Source: Hymenobacter tibetensis
GTDB taxonomy: Bacteria; Bacteroidota; Bacteroidia; Cytophagales; Hymenobacteraceae
DNA length: 64,000 nt
Reading direction: 5' to 3'
Assembly: GCF_022827545.1 (NCBI RefSeq)
Contig: NZ_CP094670.1
Location: forward strand, 62,001-126,000
Under the pieces are notes generated by a model. The model ran no database searches. It was not told the DNA's origin and was given only the letters and a program-made list of their open reading frames with translations. The position numbers and the translations under genes are program-made. Positions 43,573 to 52,329 of the stretch are shown piece by piece. The number at the start of each line of letters is the position of its first letter. Position 1 is the first letter of the stretch.

Positions 43573-44967
43573 ATGAGCGAAGAAAAAACCTCCCCGGTTT
43601 CCAGAAGAAGCTTTCTGGAAACATCCACCAAAGCTGCGGCCGCCACCCTGGTGTTCGGTGGTTTCCCGACCATTGTGCCGGCCAGCGTTTTCGGCAAAAA
43701 TGCGCCTAGCAACCGCATCAACATCGGGGCCATAGGCACGGGGCGCATCTCCCGCATTCATGACATGCCCGGCGTGTGGCAGTACGACCAAGCCCAGATC
43801 ATGGCCGTTTGCGACGTGGACACCCGGCGCGCCGAAGAAGGCAAACAGCTGGTCAACGAGTATTACACCAAGAAAAACGGCAAGCCCTTCGACGGCGTGA
43901 AGGTCTACCACGATTACCAAGCACTACTCCAGAACAAAGACATCGACGGCGTCTTAATCAGTACCCCCGACCATTGGCACGCGTTAATTGGGATGGCGGC
44001 CGTAAGGGCGGGCAAAGATGTGTACTGCCAGAAACCAACGTCTTTGACCATTGCCGAAGGCAGGGCCCTGAGCGACGCCGTGAAAAGCACGGGGCGCATT
44101 TTTCAGATTGGCAGCCAGCAACGGTCCTCTACGCAGTTTCGCTACGCAGCCGAACTAGTGCGCAACGGGCGCATCGGTACTCTGAAAACCGTGTCTATCG
44201 GGTTGCCCGGCGACCCTTCGGGCGAGGAAGAGGTGGCCATGCCGGTGCCCACCAACTTAAACTACGACCGGTGGCTGGGCTCGACACCCGAAGTATATTA
44301 CACCGAAAAACGTGTGCACCCCCAGCAGGGCTACGACCGCCCCGGTTGGTTGCGTTGCGAGCAATTTGGGGCGGGCATGATTACGGGTTGGGGCTCGCAC
44401 CACGTCGATTGCGCCCACTGGGCCATGAACACCGAACACACCGGCCCGGTGGAAGTCTCGGGCAGTGCCGAATTCCCCAAAAAGGGCCTCTGGGACGTGC
44501 ACGGGCCGTTCCGAACCGAGGGGCGCTACGCCAACGGGGTGCACATGATTATCAGCGACAGTTTGCCCAACGGTATCAAGTTTGAGGGCACCGAGGGCTG
44601 GATCTTTGTGTCGCGCGGCGATGCCAAGGCTACCTCCAGCGACCCGGTTAGCTTGCAAGCCGCCAAAGCGCTGGATGCCAGCGACCCCAAGATCATCCAA
44701 TCGGTAATCGGGCCCAACGAAATCCACCTCTACGAAAGCAAAGAGCACCACGGCAACTGGCTGGAGTGCATCAAGTCGCGCAAGCAACCCATTGCGCCCG
44801 TGGAAGTGGGGCACCGCTCCTGCTCTACGTGTTTAATTCATCATATTGTAATGAAGTTGAAGCGCAAAGTGTACTGGGACCCCGCCAAGGAGCAGTTCGT
44901 GAATGATGCCGAGGCGAACCGCCTGCTTTCCCGTCCCCAGCGCAAGCCCTACACACTGCCGGGCTAA
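43573..44967 (+). CDS. Gfo/Idh/MocA oxidoreductase, Tat-exported
   Basis: This 464-residue NAD(P)-dependent sugar oxidoreductase has a twin-arginine signal 'S-R-R-S-F-L' at 10-15 followed by an Ala-rich hydrophobic core, so it is exported folded with its cofactor. The Rossmann part shows 'I-G-A-I-G-T-G-R-I-S' and 'V-C-D-V-D'. 'T-P-D-H-W-H' and 'C-Q-K-P' occupy the usual catalytic region; the family Lys is kept in Q-K-P. Such enzymes oxidise or reduce sugar C3 hydroxyls, probably with tightly bound cofactor in the periplasm. Confidence 0.95.
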   Translation: MSEEKTSPVSRRSFLETSTKAAAATLVFGGFPTIVPASVFGKNAPSNRINIGAIGTGRISRIHDMPGVWQYDQAQIMAVCDVDTRRAEEGKQLVNEYYTKKNGKPFDGVKVYHDYQALLQNKDIDGVLISTPDHWHALIGMAAVRAGKDVYCQKPTSLTIAEGRALSDAVKSTGRIFQIGSQQRSSTQFRYAAELVRNGRIGTLKTVSIGLPGDPSGEEEVAMPVPTNLNYDRWLGSTPEVYYTEKRVHPQQGYDRPGWLRCEQFGAGMITGWGSHHVDCAHWAMNTEHTGPVEVSGSAEFPKKGLWDVHGPFRTEGRYANGVHMIISDSLPNGIKFEGTEGWIFVSRGDAKATSSDPVSLQAAKALDASDPKIIQSVIGPNEIHLYESKEHHGNWLECIKSRKQPIAPVEVGHRSCSTCLIHHIVMKLKRKVYWDPAKEQFVNDAEANRLLSRPQRKPYTLPG

Positions 44968-45029
44968 TGTGGTTCGGCAACGCTTACGCGTAGTGGGAAG
45001 GCGTTTTGTTTTACTGTTCGTTGAAGAAG

Positions 45030-46412
45030 ATGAAGAACCTATTCGTTGTCAGCCCCTTCTTTTTCTTGCCCCTGCTGCCCTGCCTCGCACAAACCGCCGC
45101 TCCCAAACCTAGCGCCCCGGTTCAGCTTATTACCCTCGATCCTGGTCATTTTCACGCGGCGCTGGTGCAGAAGTCGATGTACAAGAAGGTGGACCCGACC
45201 GTGCACGTGTACGCACCCGAAGGCACCGATTTGCAACAGCACCTAGCTAGAGTAACAGCTTATAACACCCGCACCGAGGCGCCCACGCACTGGCAGCAGC
45301 AAGTATACACCGGGCCAGATTTCTTTGCCAAGATGCTAGCCGAAAAGGCCGGCAATGTGGTAGTGGTAGCCGGCAACAATCAAAAGAAGACGGAATACAT
45401 TGCGCAGTCTTTGCAGGCCGGCTTCAACGTGCTGGCCGACAAGCCCATGTGCATCAACAGCAAGGAGTTTAAGACCCTGGAAAGTGCCTTCGCAACAGCT
45501 AAGAAGAAAGACTTGCTGCTGTATGATATCATGACCGAGCGGTTTGAGATACCCACGATTCTGCAAAAAGAGCTGACCCAGATGCCGGCGGTATTTGGCA
45601 CCTTGGAGAAAGGAACTCCCCAGAATCCTGCGGTAGTCAAGGAAAGTACCCACTGCTTTTACAAGAACGTTTCGGGCAGCGTGCTCACCCGGCCCGCCTG
45701 GTTTATGGACGTCACGCAGGAAGGCGAGGGCCTGGTGGACGTAACCACCCACTTAGTGGATTTGGTGCAGTGGGAATGCTTTCCGGAGCGGGCTTTAGAC
45801 TACAAAAAAGATATTCAGGTGCTATCGGCCAAGCGCTGGGCCACACCCATGAGTTTAAGTGAATTCAAGGTTATTACCAAGCAAAGCAGCTTTCCCGACT
45901 ACCTCAAGAAAGACCTCGTCAATGACAGTCTGTTAAAGGTGTACAGCAACGGCACCATTTCCTATAAGCTGCTCGGGGTGCATGCCCAGGTATCGGTGAC
46001 GTGGGCCTACAAAGCCCCGGATGGCGCCGGCGACACGCATTATTCGCTGATGCGGGGCACCAAAGCCAACCTCGTCATTCGCCAAGGAGCCCCCCAGCAG
46101 TACAAGCCAACGCTCTACATCGAGCCTCGGGCAGGTGATGCCGCTTACGAAAAAGGGTTGCAGCAAGAATTCAAGAAACTCCAGGCGAAATACCCCGGCG
46201 TAGCACTCAAGAAGGTGGACAAAGGCTGGGAAGTACTGATTCCTGACAGCTACCGCGAAGGGCACGAAGCCCACTTTGCCCGCGTAACCGAGCATTTTCT
46301 GGAGTACCTCGAAAAGCGCAACATGCCCTCCTGGGAGGTGCCGAACATGCTGGCCAAATATTACACCACCACCAAGGCGCTGGAAATAGCTACAGAAAGC
46401 CCCAAGCAGTAG
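45030..46412 (+). CDS. Gfo/Idh/MocA-type oxidoreductase with Oxidoreduct_C domain, Sec-exported
   Basis: This 460-residue protein has a Sec signal (1-21). Its Rossmann part is divergent: in place of G-x-G-x-x-G it reads 'L-D-P-G-H-F-H-A-A-L', the hallmark of the group with the putative oxidoreductase C-terminal domain. 'D-K-P-M-C-I' is the family E-K-P equivalent. The C-terminal half (about 190-440) carries 'G-L-V-D-V-T-T-H-L-V-D-L'. It may be a redox partner or lyase rather than a standard dehydrogenase. The start at 45030 opens the signal peptide. Confidence 0.9.
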   Translation: MKNLFVVSPFFFLPLLPCLAQTAAPKPSAPVQLITLDPGHFHAALVQKSMYKKVDPTVHVYAPEGTDLQQHLARVTAYNTRTEAPTHWQQQVYTGPDFFAKMLAEKAGNVVVVAGNNQKKTEYIAQSLQAGFNVLADKPMCINSKEFKTLESAFATAKKKDLLLYDIMTERFEIPTILQKELTQMPAVFGTLEKGTPQNPAVVKESTHCFYKNVSGSVLTRPAWFMDVTQEGEGLVDVTTHLVDLVQWECFPERALDYKKDIQVLSAKRWATPMSLSEFKVITKQSSFPDYLKKDLVNDSLLKVYSNGTISYKLLGVHAQVSVTWAYKAPDGAGDTHYSLMRGTKANLVIRQGAPQQYKPTLYIEPRAGDAAYEKGLQQEFKKLQAKYPGVALKKVDKGWEVLIPDSYREGHEAHFARVTEHFLEYLEKRNMPSWEVPNMLAKYYTTTKALEIATESPKQ

Positions 46413-46494
46413 CGGCCTAAACTCCGCTCGTCCTTTGGTGCTATTGCACCCCTTTCTTTTACCTGCTCTCACGTCAAGTTCAAATCCCATCCTG

Positions 46495-47277
46495 ATGAAA
46501 ACCACCCTGCTAGCCGTTGGCGTCCTGCTGACTTCCAGTCTCCAGACCCAAATGGCGCCCTTACCTTCCGCTGTGTATAGCAAGCCTAAGCAAGCACCCA
46601 AACAGGATGGGGGAAGGCAAAGCAGCGAATTTGCCAAGGGCAGCACCCTTGATCTGGCGGAGCTGGCCATCCATACCTCTACGCTCAAACCAGGGCAAAC
46701 CAATCATCCGCTGCAAGCTTACAATGACTCAGAAGAGTTGGTAATCGTGCAGGATGGCCGCCTTACGGCCACGGTGCAAGACTCCACCAAAACTCTGGGT
46801 CCCGGTGGTCTGCTGCTAATAGTCGCAGGCGACAAGCAAAGCTTCCGCAATGCGTCCGATGCGCCGGCCACGTACTACGTGTTGAAGTTCAAAGCCAAAG
46901 ACCCGGTAGATAGGCAGCGGGGACTAACCGGTGGGGGCTCTTTCCTAAAGGATTGGAGCCAGTTTAAGGTGGTGAAGACCGATAAAGGCGAAACCCGCCC
47001 CGTATTCGACCGGCCGTCTTCGGTGTTTAAGCGCTTTGATGTGCACGCCACCGTGCTCAAGCCGGGCATTGCCAGCCATGCGCCGCACACCCACCGCGCC
47101 GAAGAAATCATCTTGATGACGAAAGGCAGCGGCGAAATCCTAATCGACAAGCAAGCACACAAAGCGGCCACCGGGGATGTAGTGCTACTTGGCGCAAATG
47201 TGCCCCATGCGTTTACCAATACGGGCAGCGCCGAGTGCGGCTACTTCGCTATTCAATGGCATAGCAATGCGGAATAG
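46495..47277 (+). CDS. Secreted bicupin protein
   Basis: This 260-residue exported protein has a signal peptide (about 1-20) and two cupin domains. The first is around 60-140 ('L-K-P-G-Q-T-N-H-P-L-Q-A-Y-N-D-S-E-E-L'), the second around 185-255 ('L-K-P-G-I-A-S-H-A-P-H-T-H-R-A-E-E-I' with metal-type His, His and Glu). Only the second keeps a full metal site, so it probably holds the activity, such as sugar-acid isomerisation or lyase chemistry. It closes the operon. Confidence 0.9.
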   Translation: MKTTLLAVGVLLTSSLQTQMAPLPSAVYSKPKQAPKQDGGRQSSEFAKGSTLDLAELAIHTSTLKPGQTNHPLQAYNDSEELVIVQDGRLTATVQDSTKTLGPGGLLLIVAGDKQSFRNASDAPATYYVLKFKAKDPVDRQRGLTGGGSFLKDWSQFKVVKTDKGETRPVFDRPSSVFKRFDVHATVLKPGIASHAPHTHRAEEIILMTKGSGEILIDKQAHKAATGDVVLLGANVPHAFTNTGSAECGYFAIQWHSNAE

Positions 47278-47978
47278 GCTGTAGCTCCCATTATTAAATT
47301 GCTGGTATTGAAGTGCGTAAGGTAACCAGACCAACGAAGAAGGCAGGGTACTTGCGTTCGGAAAGGCGCCGCAGTGTCTTTTTCTCAATCAGCAGCAACA
47401 GTAGGGGGTAGTATGCCCGCACAACGGCTTGGTTAAGTCCTGTGAGTTGCGGCAGAAGGTGATTCTGTATTCCAAGCCGAGTCTTTTAGTACTTGGTGGC
47501 AGGATCATCCGGAGAAGTAACGGAATGAAGCAAGATAATAGATACAGGTGCCATGAAAGGAGTAAAGCTTGACGATAATTAAGTAGCTATAGTGGAAGTG
47601 CGCTGCGCCTTATTTGAAGGCCTTTGCCAGCAGTGGGCCGTTTAATGCGGCGGGCTTTATCCGACCTCGGGGTCAAAGGCGCTGGGCCAGTAGTGTCGTT
47701 TCTGAAGCCACCGTTGCTGGTTGGCGCAACACGTGGCCGAGGACACTGGATAGCTGGCGGGACGCCCGGCGAGAGGTGCGTTTGGTTGCGTCGGCCAGGA
47801 AATCAGCCACTTCCTCAGCGTAGAGAGGGGAGTCGTGGCAGTCGTAGAGGCGCACAATGCTATGGTTTTGGGGAGTAAAATTCTAATGAGTTGATTTGGC
47901 TGTACTGCAGCGTTTCTTCTATCTTATTTCAACACAAGTTGATGTGTTGTTGACACGCTAATACTCTAAAGACCACTG
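47278..47978. other. Intergenic region with decayed-looking coding fragments
   Basis: Two start-less reverse frames look protein-like: 47294-47485 (about 63 codons, with a leucine-rich run and a basic 'I-E-K-K-T-L-R-R-L-S-E-R-K' stretch) and about 47673-47870 ('I-V-R-L-Y-D-C-H-D-S-P-L-Y-A-E-E'). I recognise neither. They may be remnants of lost genes. The right end carries the promoter region of the DUF1080 gene, with an inverted repeat at 47930-47949. Confidence 0.35.
47930..47949. promoter_or_regulatory. Inverted repeat upstream of the DUF1080 gene
   Basis: CAACAC and GTGTTG are separated by 8 bases, ending 29 bp before the start codon. The 20 bp dyad has the size of a LacI- or GntR-type operator, but no such regulator is encoded here. 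Confidence 0.4.
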
Positions 47979-48779
47979 ATGCGACTACTTGTACTTTCGA
48001 TTTTGGGGCTGTTGTCACTACCTGGTTGTAGTTCCGTTCCCCCCACCCGGGATTCCAATACCAGCAAATGGATCAAGCTCTTTAACGGTAAGGATCTTAC
48101 GGATTGGTTTGTAAAGATTCAGCACCATGAGGTGAACGAGAATTTTGGCAATACTTTCAGAGCAGAAGATGGGATTATAAAAGTGCGCTATGATCAGTAC
48201 GGGGACTTCAACGACCAATTCGGCCATCTGTATTACAAAATACCCTTTTCCTACTATCACCTCAAGCTAGAGTACCGCTTTGTGGGAGCCCTCCAACAGG
48301 GTGCGCCTAGCTATACCTTACGCAACAGTGGCGTCATGTTTCACTCGCAAGATCCGCGCACGATGCCGAAAGAACAGGACTGGCCTATTTCGGTGGAGTT
48401 TCAATTCTTAGGCGGTCTTGGGGATGGAAAGCCGCGTCCTACCGGAAATATGTGCTCGCCAGGCACCCACATCGTCTACAAAGGCCAACTTGATGAGCGC
48501 CACTGTATTGATTCCACCTCGAAAACCTACGACGGTGACCAATGGGTTACAGCAGAGCTTATTGTGTTAGGAGATTCGAGCATCACCCACATCATCAATG
48601 GCGACACCGTTTTGCGCTATTCCAAGCCGCAGATTGGCGGAGAAGTGGTGAACCGTTTCGATCCGGCAATGAAACAGGACGGAAAAATATTGAAGAGCGG
48701 CTTTATTGCGCTGCAAAGCGAAGGGCAGCCGGTTGACTTTAGAAACATCGAACTCAAGGAATTGTCAGCAAAGCCGTAG
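47979..48779 (+). CDS. DUF1080 (3-keto-disaccharide hydrolase family) lipoprotein
   Basis: This 266-residue lipoprotein has lipobox 'L-P-G-C' (Cys17). The DUF1080 jelly roll shows 'L-F-N-G-K-D-L-T-D-W', 'H-L-K-L-E-Y-R-F', 'N-S-G-V-M-F-H' and the end 'P-V-D-F-R-N-I-E-L-K-E-L'. Pfam renamed the family for hydrolysis of 3-keto-disaccharides. With the oxidoreductases at 43573 and 45030 it could cleave glycosides after oxidation at C3. It has its own promoter region 700 bp after the cupin gene. Confidence 0.93.
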   Translation: MRLLVLSILGLLSLPGCSSVPPTRDSNTSKWIKLFNGKDLTDWFVKIQHHEVNENFGNTFRAEDGIIKVRYDQYGDFNDQFGHLYYKIPFSYYHLKLEYRFVGALQQGAPSYTLRNSGVMFHSQDPRTMPKEQDWPISVEFQFLGGLGDGKPRPTGNMCSPGTHIVYKGQLDERHCIDSTSKTYDGDQWVTAELIVLGDSSITHIINGDTVLRYSKPQIGGEVVNRFDPAMKQDGKILKSGFIALQSEGQPVDFRNIELKELSAKP

Positions 48780-49007
48780 CTAGCAGCAGACGACCTAAAC
48801 GAGTTCCTGTGCCCGCTAGTAGCCCCGAGCGGATACTGCTAGACATTTGGTGCTTAACCGATAACTACCGGCGCAACACCTACCACGCCAAGGCATAGCT
48901 CTACTTAGCTAGCATTCAACGACGTATGTAATCAATTAAAATAGCCGCTTGAGGATGCTATACGGGTGGAGGAGTACTACGTATAAACCACAATACGTAT
49001 TGTCCAG
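48780..49007. other. Intergenic region after DUF1080, nothing recognised
   Basis: No gene or repeat identified; the promoter for the small gene at 49065 begins at the right end. Confidence 0.35.
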
Positions 49008-49039
49008 TTTGCGCGATTAGTACGGATAGTAGAACTTTG
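49008..49039 (+). promoter_or_regulatory. Candidate Bacteroidota promoter of a small gene
   Basis: TTTG (49008-49011), 20 bp spacer, then GAACTTTG (49032-49039), which differs from TAnnTTTG in one fixed base. Spacing fits the -33/-7 pattern and places transcription start near 49046, 19 bp before an ATG. Confidence 0.45.
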
Positions 49040-49064
49040 TGCTACGTACTTATCGTAGTTCCTC

Positions 49065-49286
49065 GTGATTATCCCTTCTACCTCCGTATCCTCGTTACAA
49101 GCGCGCCGTCTCGCTATTTATTTCGCGTTGCATTATCCTGCGCATTCTTTCTTGACATTTACTCCCCACCAGCACTTGTTGCTGGATACGTTTCTGCGTG
49201 GAGAACTAAGCATAGACCAGTTATTGGTGCACTTAGAAGCGCATGAATACGAGCGGGAACGAAAACCAATATGGGGGCAAGCGTGA
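49065..49286 (+). CDS. Small helical protein, possibly antitoxin VbhA-like
   Basis: This 73-codon frame starts with ATG behind a promoter-like element. The C-terminal 40 residues look helical: 'L-L-L-D-T-F-L-R-G-E-L-S-I-D-Q-L-L', similar in rhythm to the 'R-G-E-I-S-x-D-E' helix of VbhA-type antitoxins, then 'E-A-H-E-Y-E-R-E-R-K'. No Fic toxin partner is adjacent, so a toxin-antitoxin role is weakly supported. Confidence 0.4.
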   Translation: MIIPSTSVSSLQARRLAIYFALHYPAHSFLTFTPHQHLLLDTFLRGELSIDQLLVHLEAHEYERERKPIWGQA

Positions 49287-49492
49287 GGCAAGACGCTTCA
49301 CACTTGTCTGGGATGGGGCTAGTTCGCTCGATAATTTTTCGGGTTGCGTAGAACGAACACGCATCTGACGGAGGTGAGTTAGCTGTGGGCAAGGTGATGA
49401 GCCGGCGTTCAACCCCGTGCGCATCAGGTAGCTACACCAAGCAGAGTTGAGGCCGGAGCGCTATATTACGGTTGCTTCCTGCTGTTGCCCCC
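49287..49492. other. Short gap before the AraC gene
   Basis: Nothing recognised apart from the expected promoter region of the AraC gene. Confidence 0.35.
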
Positions 49493-50341
49493 ATGGTGAT
49501 TCGCTTTCAGTTGCCTGCTCCGCCGCTGCAATCTTTTGTGCAGCACTACCTACTTATGCACGTTCGGTACGGAGGAGGCAACCCCGCTCAGGCCAGCAAA
49601 CCCATGCCGCCCACGCCGCATCATTGCCTGTATTTCTATCCGCGCGATGCTTTGCATAAGCTGGTCCCCAACCAAGCCAAGCCGCTGCAACTGCCTCCTA
49701 GCTTCGTGGTGGGCCCGCAGGTGCAGCCCGTATCCCTGCAGTTTGGCCAAGACCATCTGCTGCTGTGCGTTGTTTTCTGGCCGGGCGGGCTGCATCGGCT
49801 GCTGGATGTGCCAGTAAAGGAACTGCTGGATGTGTCCGTGGAAGGACGGGCTCTGCTCGGGCCGGCTGTAGCCGCCGTAGAGGCGCGCCTGGCAGAACTC
49901 ACCGACTACGACGCCATGCTGGCTACCACCGAAGCTTTCTTGCTAGGGGCTTTGCGCCGTCGGCGCGCCCGGCCGGAGCGGCCGCTCGACCGGCTACTGC
50001 CCGTGCTGTTGCCTTCTGGCCGCGCCACTGCCTCGCTGGACTGCCTGGCTGCCGACGCTTGCCTGAGTGCGCGGCAATTCGAGCGGGGGTTTGTTGAGCG
50101 GGTCGGTCTGTCGCCTAAGCTCTTCGCCCGCTTGGTCCGCTTCGACCAGGCCTATCGGCTCAAAGTCAGCCAGCCAACGCTGGATTGGCTGGCCGTTGCT
50201 GTCCGTAGTGGCTACTACGACTACCGCCATCTACTGCGTGATTTCCGCGAGTTTGCGGGTATGACGCCTCCACAGCTGCTGGCCGCCGACCAAGCCTACG
50301 TGCACTTCGCCGGGGGCGATGCTCGGATTGGTGGAGTATAA
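49493..50341 (+). CDS. AraC family regulator with DUF6597-type N-terminus
   Basis: This 282-residue regulator has an N-terminal domain opening 'P-P-L-Q-S-F-V-Q-H-Y' with 'F-V-V-G-P-Q' in the middle, as in DUF6597 proteins. The C-terminal HTH region (about 180-265) includes 'L-S-A-R-Q-F-E-R-G-F' and 'S-G-Y-Y-D-Y-R-H-L-L-R-D-F-R-E-F-A-G-M-T-P'. The ATG at 49493 is used. It is 67 bp before the amidohydrolase, its likely target. Confidence 0.92.
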   Translation: MVIRFQLPAPPLQSFVQHYLLMHVRYGGGNPAQASKPMPPTPHHCLYFYPRDALHKLVPNQAKPLQLPPSFVVGPQVQPVSLQFGQDHLLLCVVFWPGGLHRLLDVPVKELLDVSVEGRALLGPAVAAVEARLAELTDYDAMLATTEAFLLGALRRRRARPERPLDRLLPVLLPSGRATASLDCLAADACLSARQFERGFVERVGLSPKLFARLVRFDQAYRLKVSQPTLDWLAVAVRSGYYDYRHLLRDFREFAGMTPPQLLAADQAYVHFAGGDARIGGV

Positions 50342-50408
50342 TGTCGGATTTTTACTACCCGGCTGGGCGCTAGCGCCCGTGCTTTGCCAGCCTACTTCTG
50401 GCTGCCTT

Positions 50409-52040
50409 ATGAAACGGTTCCTTCTCACTTTACTTGCCTGCCTCGCACTTCGTTTGCCGTATGCGCAGGCACCAGCTACTGCTTTTCGCGCTAAGCAAGG
50501 CCCCGACCTTATCATGCTGAATGGCAAGCTATTCACTGCGGATTCAGCCCGCCCGTACGTGGAGGCCCTGGCTATTCAGGGCAGCCGCATTCTAGCTACG
50601 GGCACGAGTGCTATGATTCGCAACTTGGCCACTGCCCACACCACTATTGTAGACTTGCAGGGCAAAACCGGCGTACCGGGCTTCAATGATGCCCACGACC
50701 ACCTCGGTATGGTCGAGACGGCCAACACGTTCAGGGCGCCCTTCTCGGTACCGGGCCTCTCCAAGCAAGCAGTGGCCGACTCGGTGCGTCGGCTGGTAAG
50801 CCAGGCCCGGCCGGGGCAATGGCTGAGCGGACCGATTGGCTTGACTGTGCTGCGCGACCCCACCGCCGGCCGGCGCTTTCTTGACAGCCTGGCGCCCAAC
50901 AATCCGGTCGTGCTGGGTGTGCCGTGGGGACACGGCATGCTCATCAACAGCGCAGCATTACGCGCCCTGCATCTAACCGATACAGCTTCCGATCCGCTGG
51001 GAGGGTGGTACGAGCGGCAGCCAGGAACCACCAAGTTGGCGGGGCCCCTGTTCGAGTACGCCCAGTTTCCTTTCTGGCAGGCGGTGGCCACAGCCAACCC
51101 GACGGCACTGGTCCGCGAACTTCAAGCGTATGCGCAGCAGCAATTAACCTTCGGTATCACCACCGTGCAAAACATGAGCAGTCTGCTGCAAGGCACTGCG
51201 GCCCGGCAGTACTTCGGGGCGGCCGCTCTGCCCGTACGCACCCGCCTGATTGCTATGCCGAGCACCACCGATCAAGGCCGCAACGTGCGGGAATGGGCCG
51301 TTCCCTTCAACGCTGGCCGTTCCCTGACGTATGCTTCGGGCGTTAAGTACATGATTGATGGCACGTCGTTGGAGCAGAACGCTTTGCGCACTACGCCTTA
51401 TCCGGGCCGTCCTGGGTGGTACGGGCGGTTGAATTTTCCGCCAGATACCCTCCGCCGTCTGCTGCGGGAAGCCTTAGTCAGCAACCAGCAACTGATGCTG
51501 CACGTGACGGGAGACAGTGCCACCACTCTGGTAGTGCAACTGATGAAAGACCTAGCGCCGGCCGCCGTCTGGCAGCGCAAACGCGTCCGGATCGAGCACG
51601 GAACCGGTATCCGAGCAGCATCCGCGCAAGACATAAAGAAGCTGGGGATAATCGTTGTGCATACACCGCAGTACGGTATGCGCAGCCCGTTGCGCAGCTG
51701 GCTGGACCTGGGCATCCCCGTAGCCCTCGGGCCCGACGGCGTGACCAATCCCTTTCTGAGTATTCAGGTGGTTACCACCCAGCAAGCCACGCCTACCGAA
51801 AACCTAACCCGCGAGCAGGCGGTGCGGGCATATACCATCAACTCAGCGTACGCTGAATTTGCGGAGGCCATCAAGGGAACCCTACAGCCTGGCAAACTAG
51901 CTGACTTAGCCATTCTATCAGCCGATGTGTTCAGCGTGCCAGCGGCGCAGTTGCCAAGCATCCGCAGTGTGTTAACTATTGTCAACGGAAAAATCGTGTA
52001 TCGGCACCCAGCTAAGACAACGAACTTAACCCGGCCGTAA
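50409..52040 (+). CDS. Amidohydrolase family protein (YtcJ-like), exported
   Basis: This 543-residue metal-dependent hydrolase has a Sec signal (1-20, ending 'P-Y-A-Q-A') and the amidohydrolase 3 layout. The metal HxH motif is in 'F-N-D-A-H-D-H-L-G' (about residues 91-99). Further metal positions are likely in 'L-M-L-H-V-T-G-D' and 'I-E-H-G-T', and the C-terminal 'G-K-L-A-D-L-A-I-L' returns to the small beta-sandwich. The substrate of YtcJ-like enzymes is unknown. It follows the AraC gene and is possibly co-transcribed with it. Confidence 0.93.
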   Translation: MKRFLLTLLACLALRLPYAQAPATAFRAKQGPDLIMLNGKLFTADSARPYVEALAIQGSRILATGTSAMIRNLATAHTTIVDLQGKTGVPGFNDAHDHLGMVETANTFRAPFSVPGLSKQAVADSVRRLVSQARPGQWLSGPIGLTVLRDPTAGRRFLDSLAPNNPVVLGVPWGHGMLINSAALRALHLTDTASDPLGGWYERQPGTTKLAGPLFEYAQFPFWQAVATANPTALVRELQAYAQQQLTFGITTVQNMSSLLQGTAARQYFGAAALPVRTRLIAMPSTTDQGRNVREWAVPFNAGRSLTYASGVKYMIDGTSLEQNALRTTPYPGRPGWYGRLNFPPDTLRRLLREALVSNQQLMLHVTGDSATTLVVQLMKDLAPAAVWQRKRVRIEHGTGIRAASAQDIKKLGIIVVHTPQYGMRSPLRSWLDLGIPVALGPDGVTNPFLSIQVVTTQQATPTENLTREQAVRAYTINSAYAEFAEAIKGTLQPGKLADLAILSADVFSVPAAQLPSIRSVLTIVNGKIVYRHPAKTTNLTRP

Positions 52041-52329
52041 CGCGCCTTGTGCTTGTTTTGGCGCTTTAAAAACGAGAAGTTTCAACCTTACCTAGCACTA
52101 CTGACAATTGGCTTTAAGCCTTGCAGCCAAATACAGATGCTGCTGCTAGGGGAAGAATAAGTGTGTTCTAAAGATGCCGGAGCTAGTGCTTTACTAAGCG
52201 TACCGGCTCAGGTGACGCACTATACATACTTAACCATATACTTGTGCGTTACCTGCCCGCTGTTCTTCGATTTTCTGTCTTTATCTCGGTAGCCTTGTTG
52301 ATTGTTGGCTTGCGTACTGTTTAAGTATT

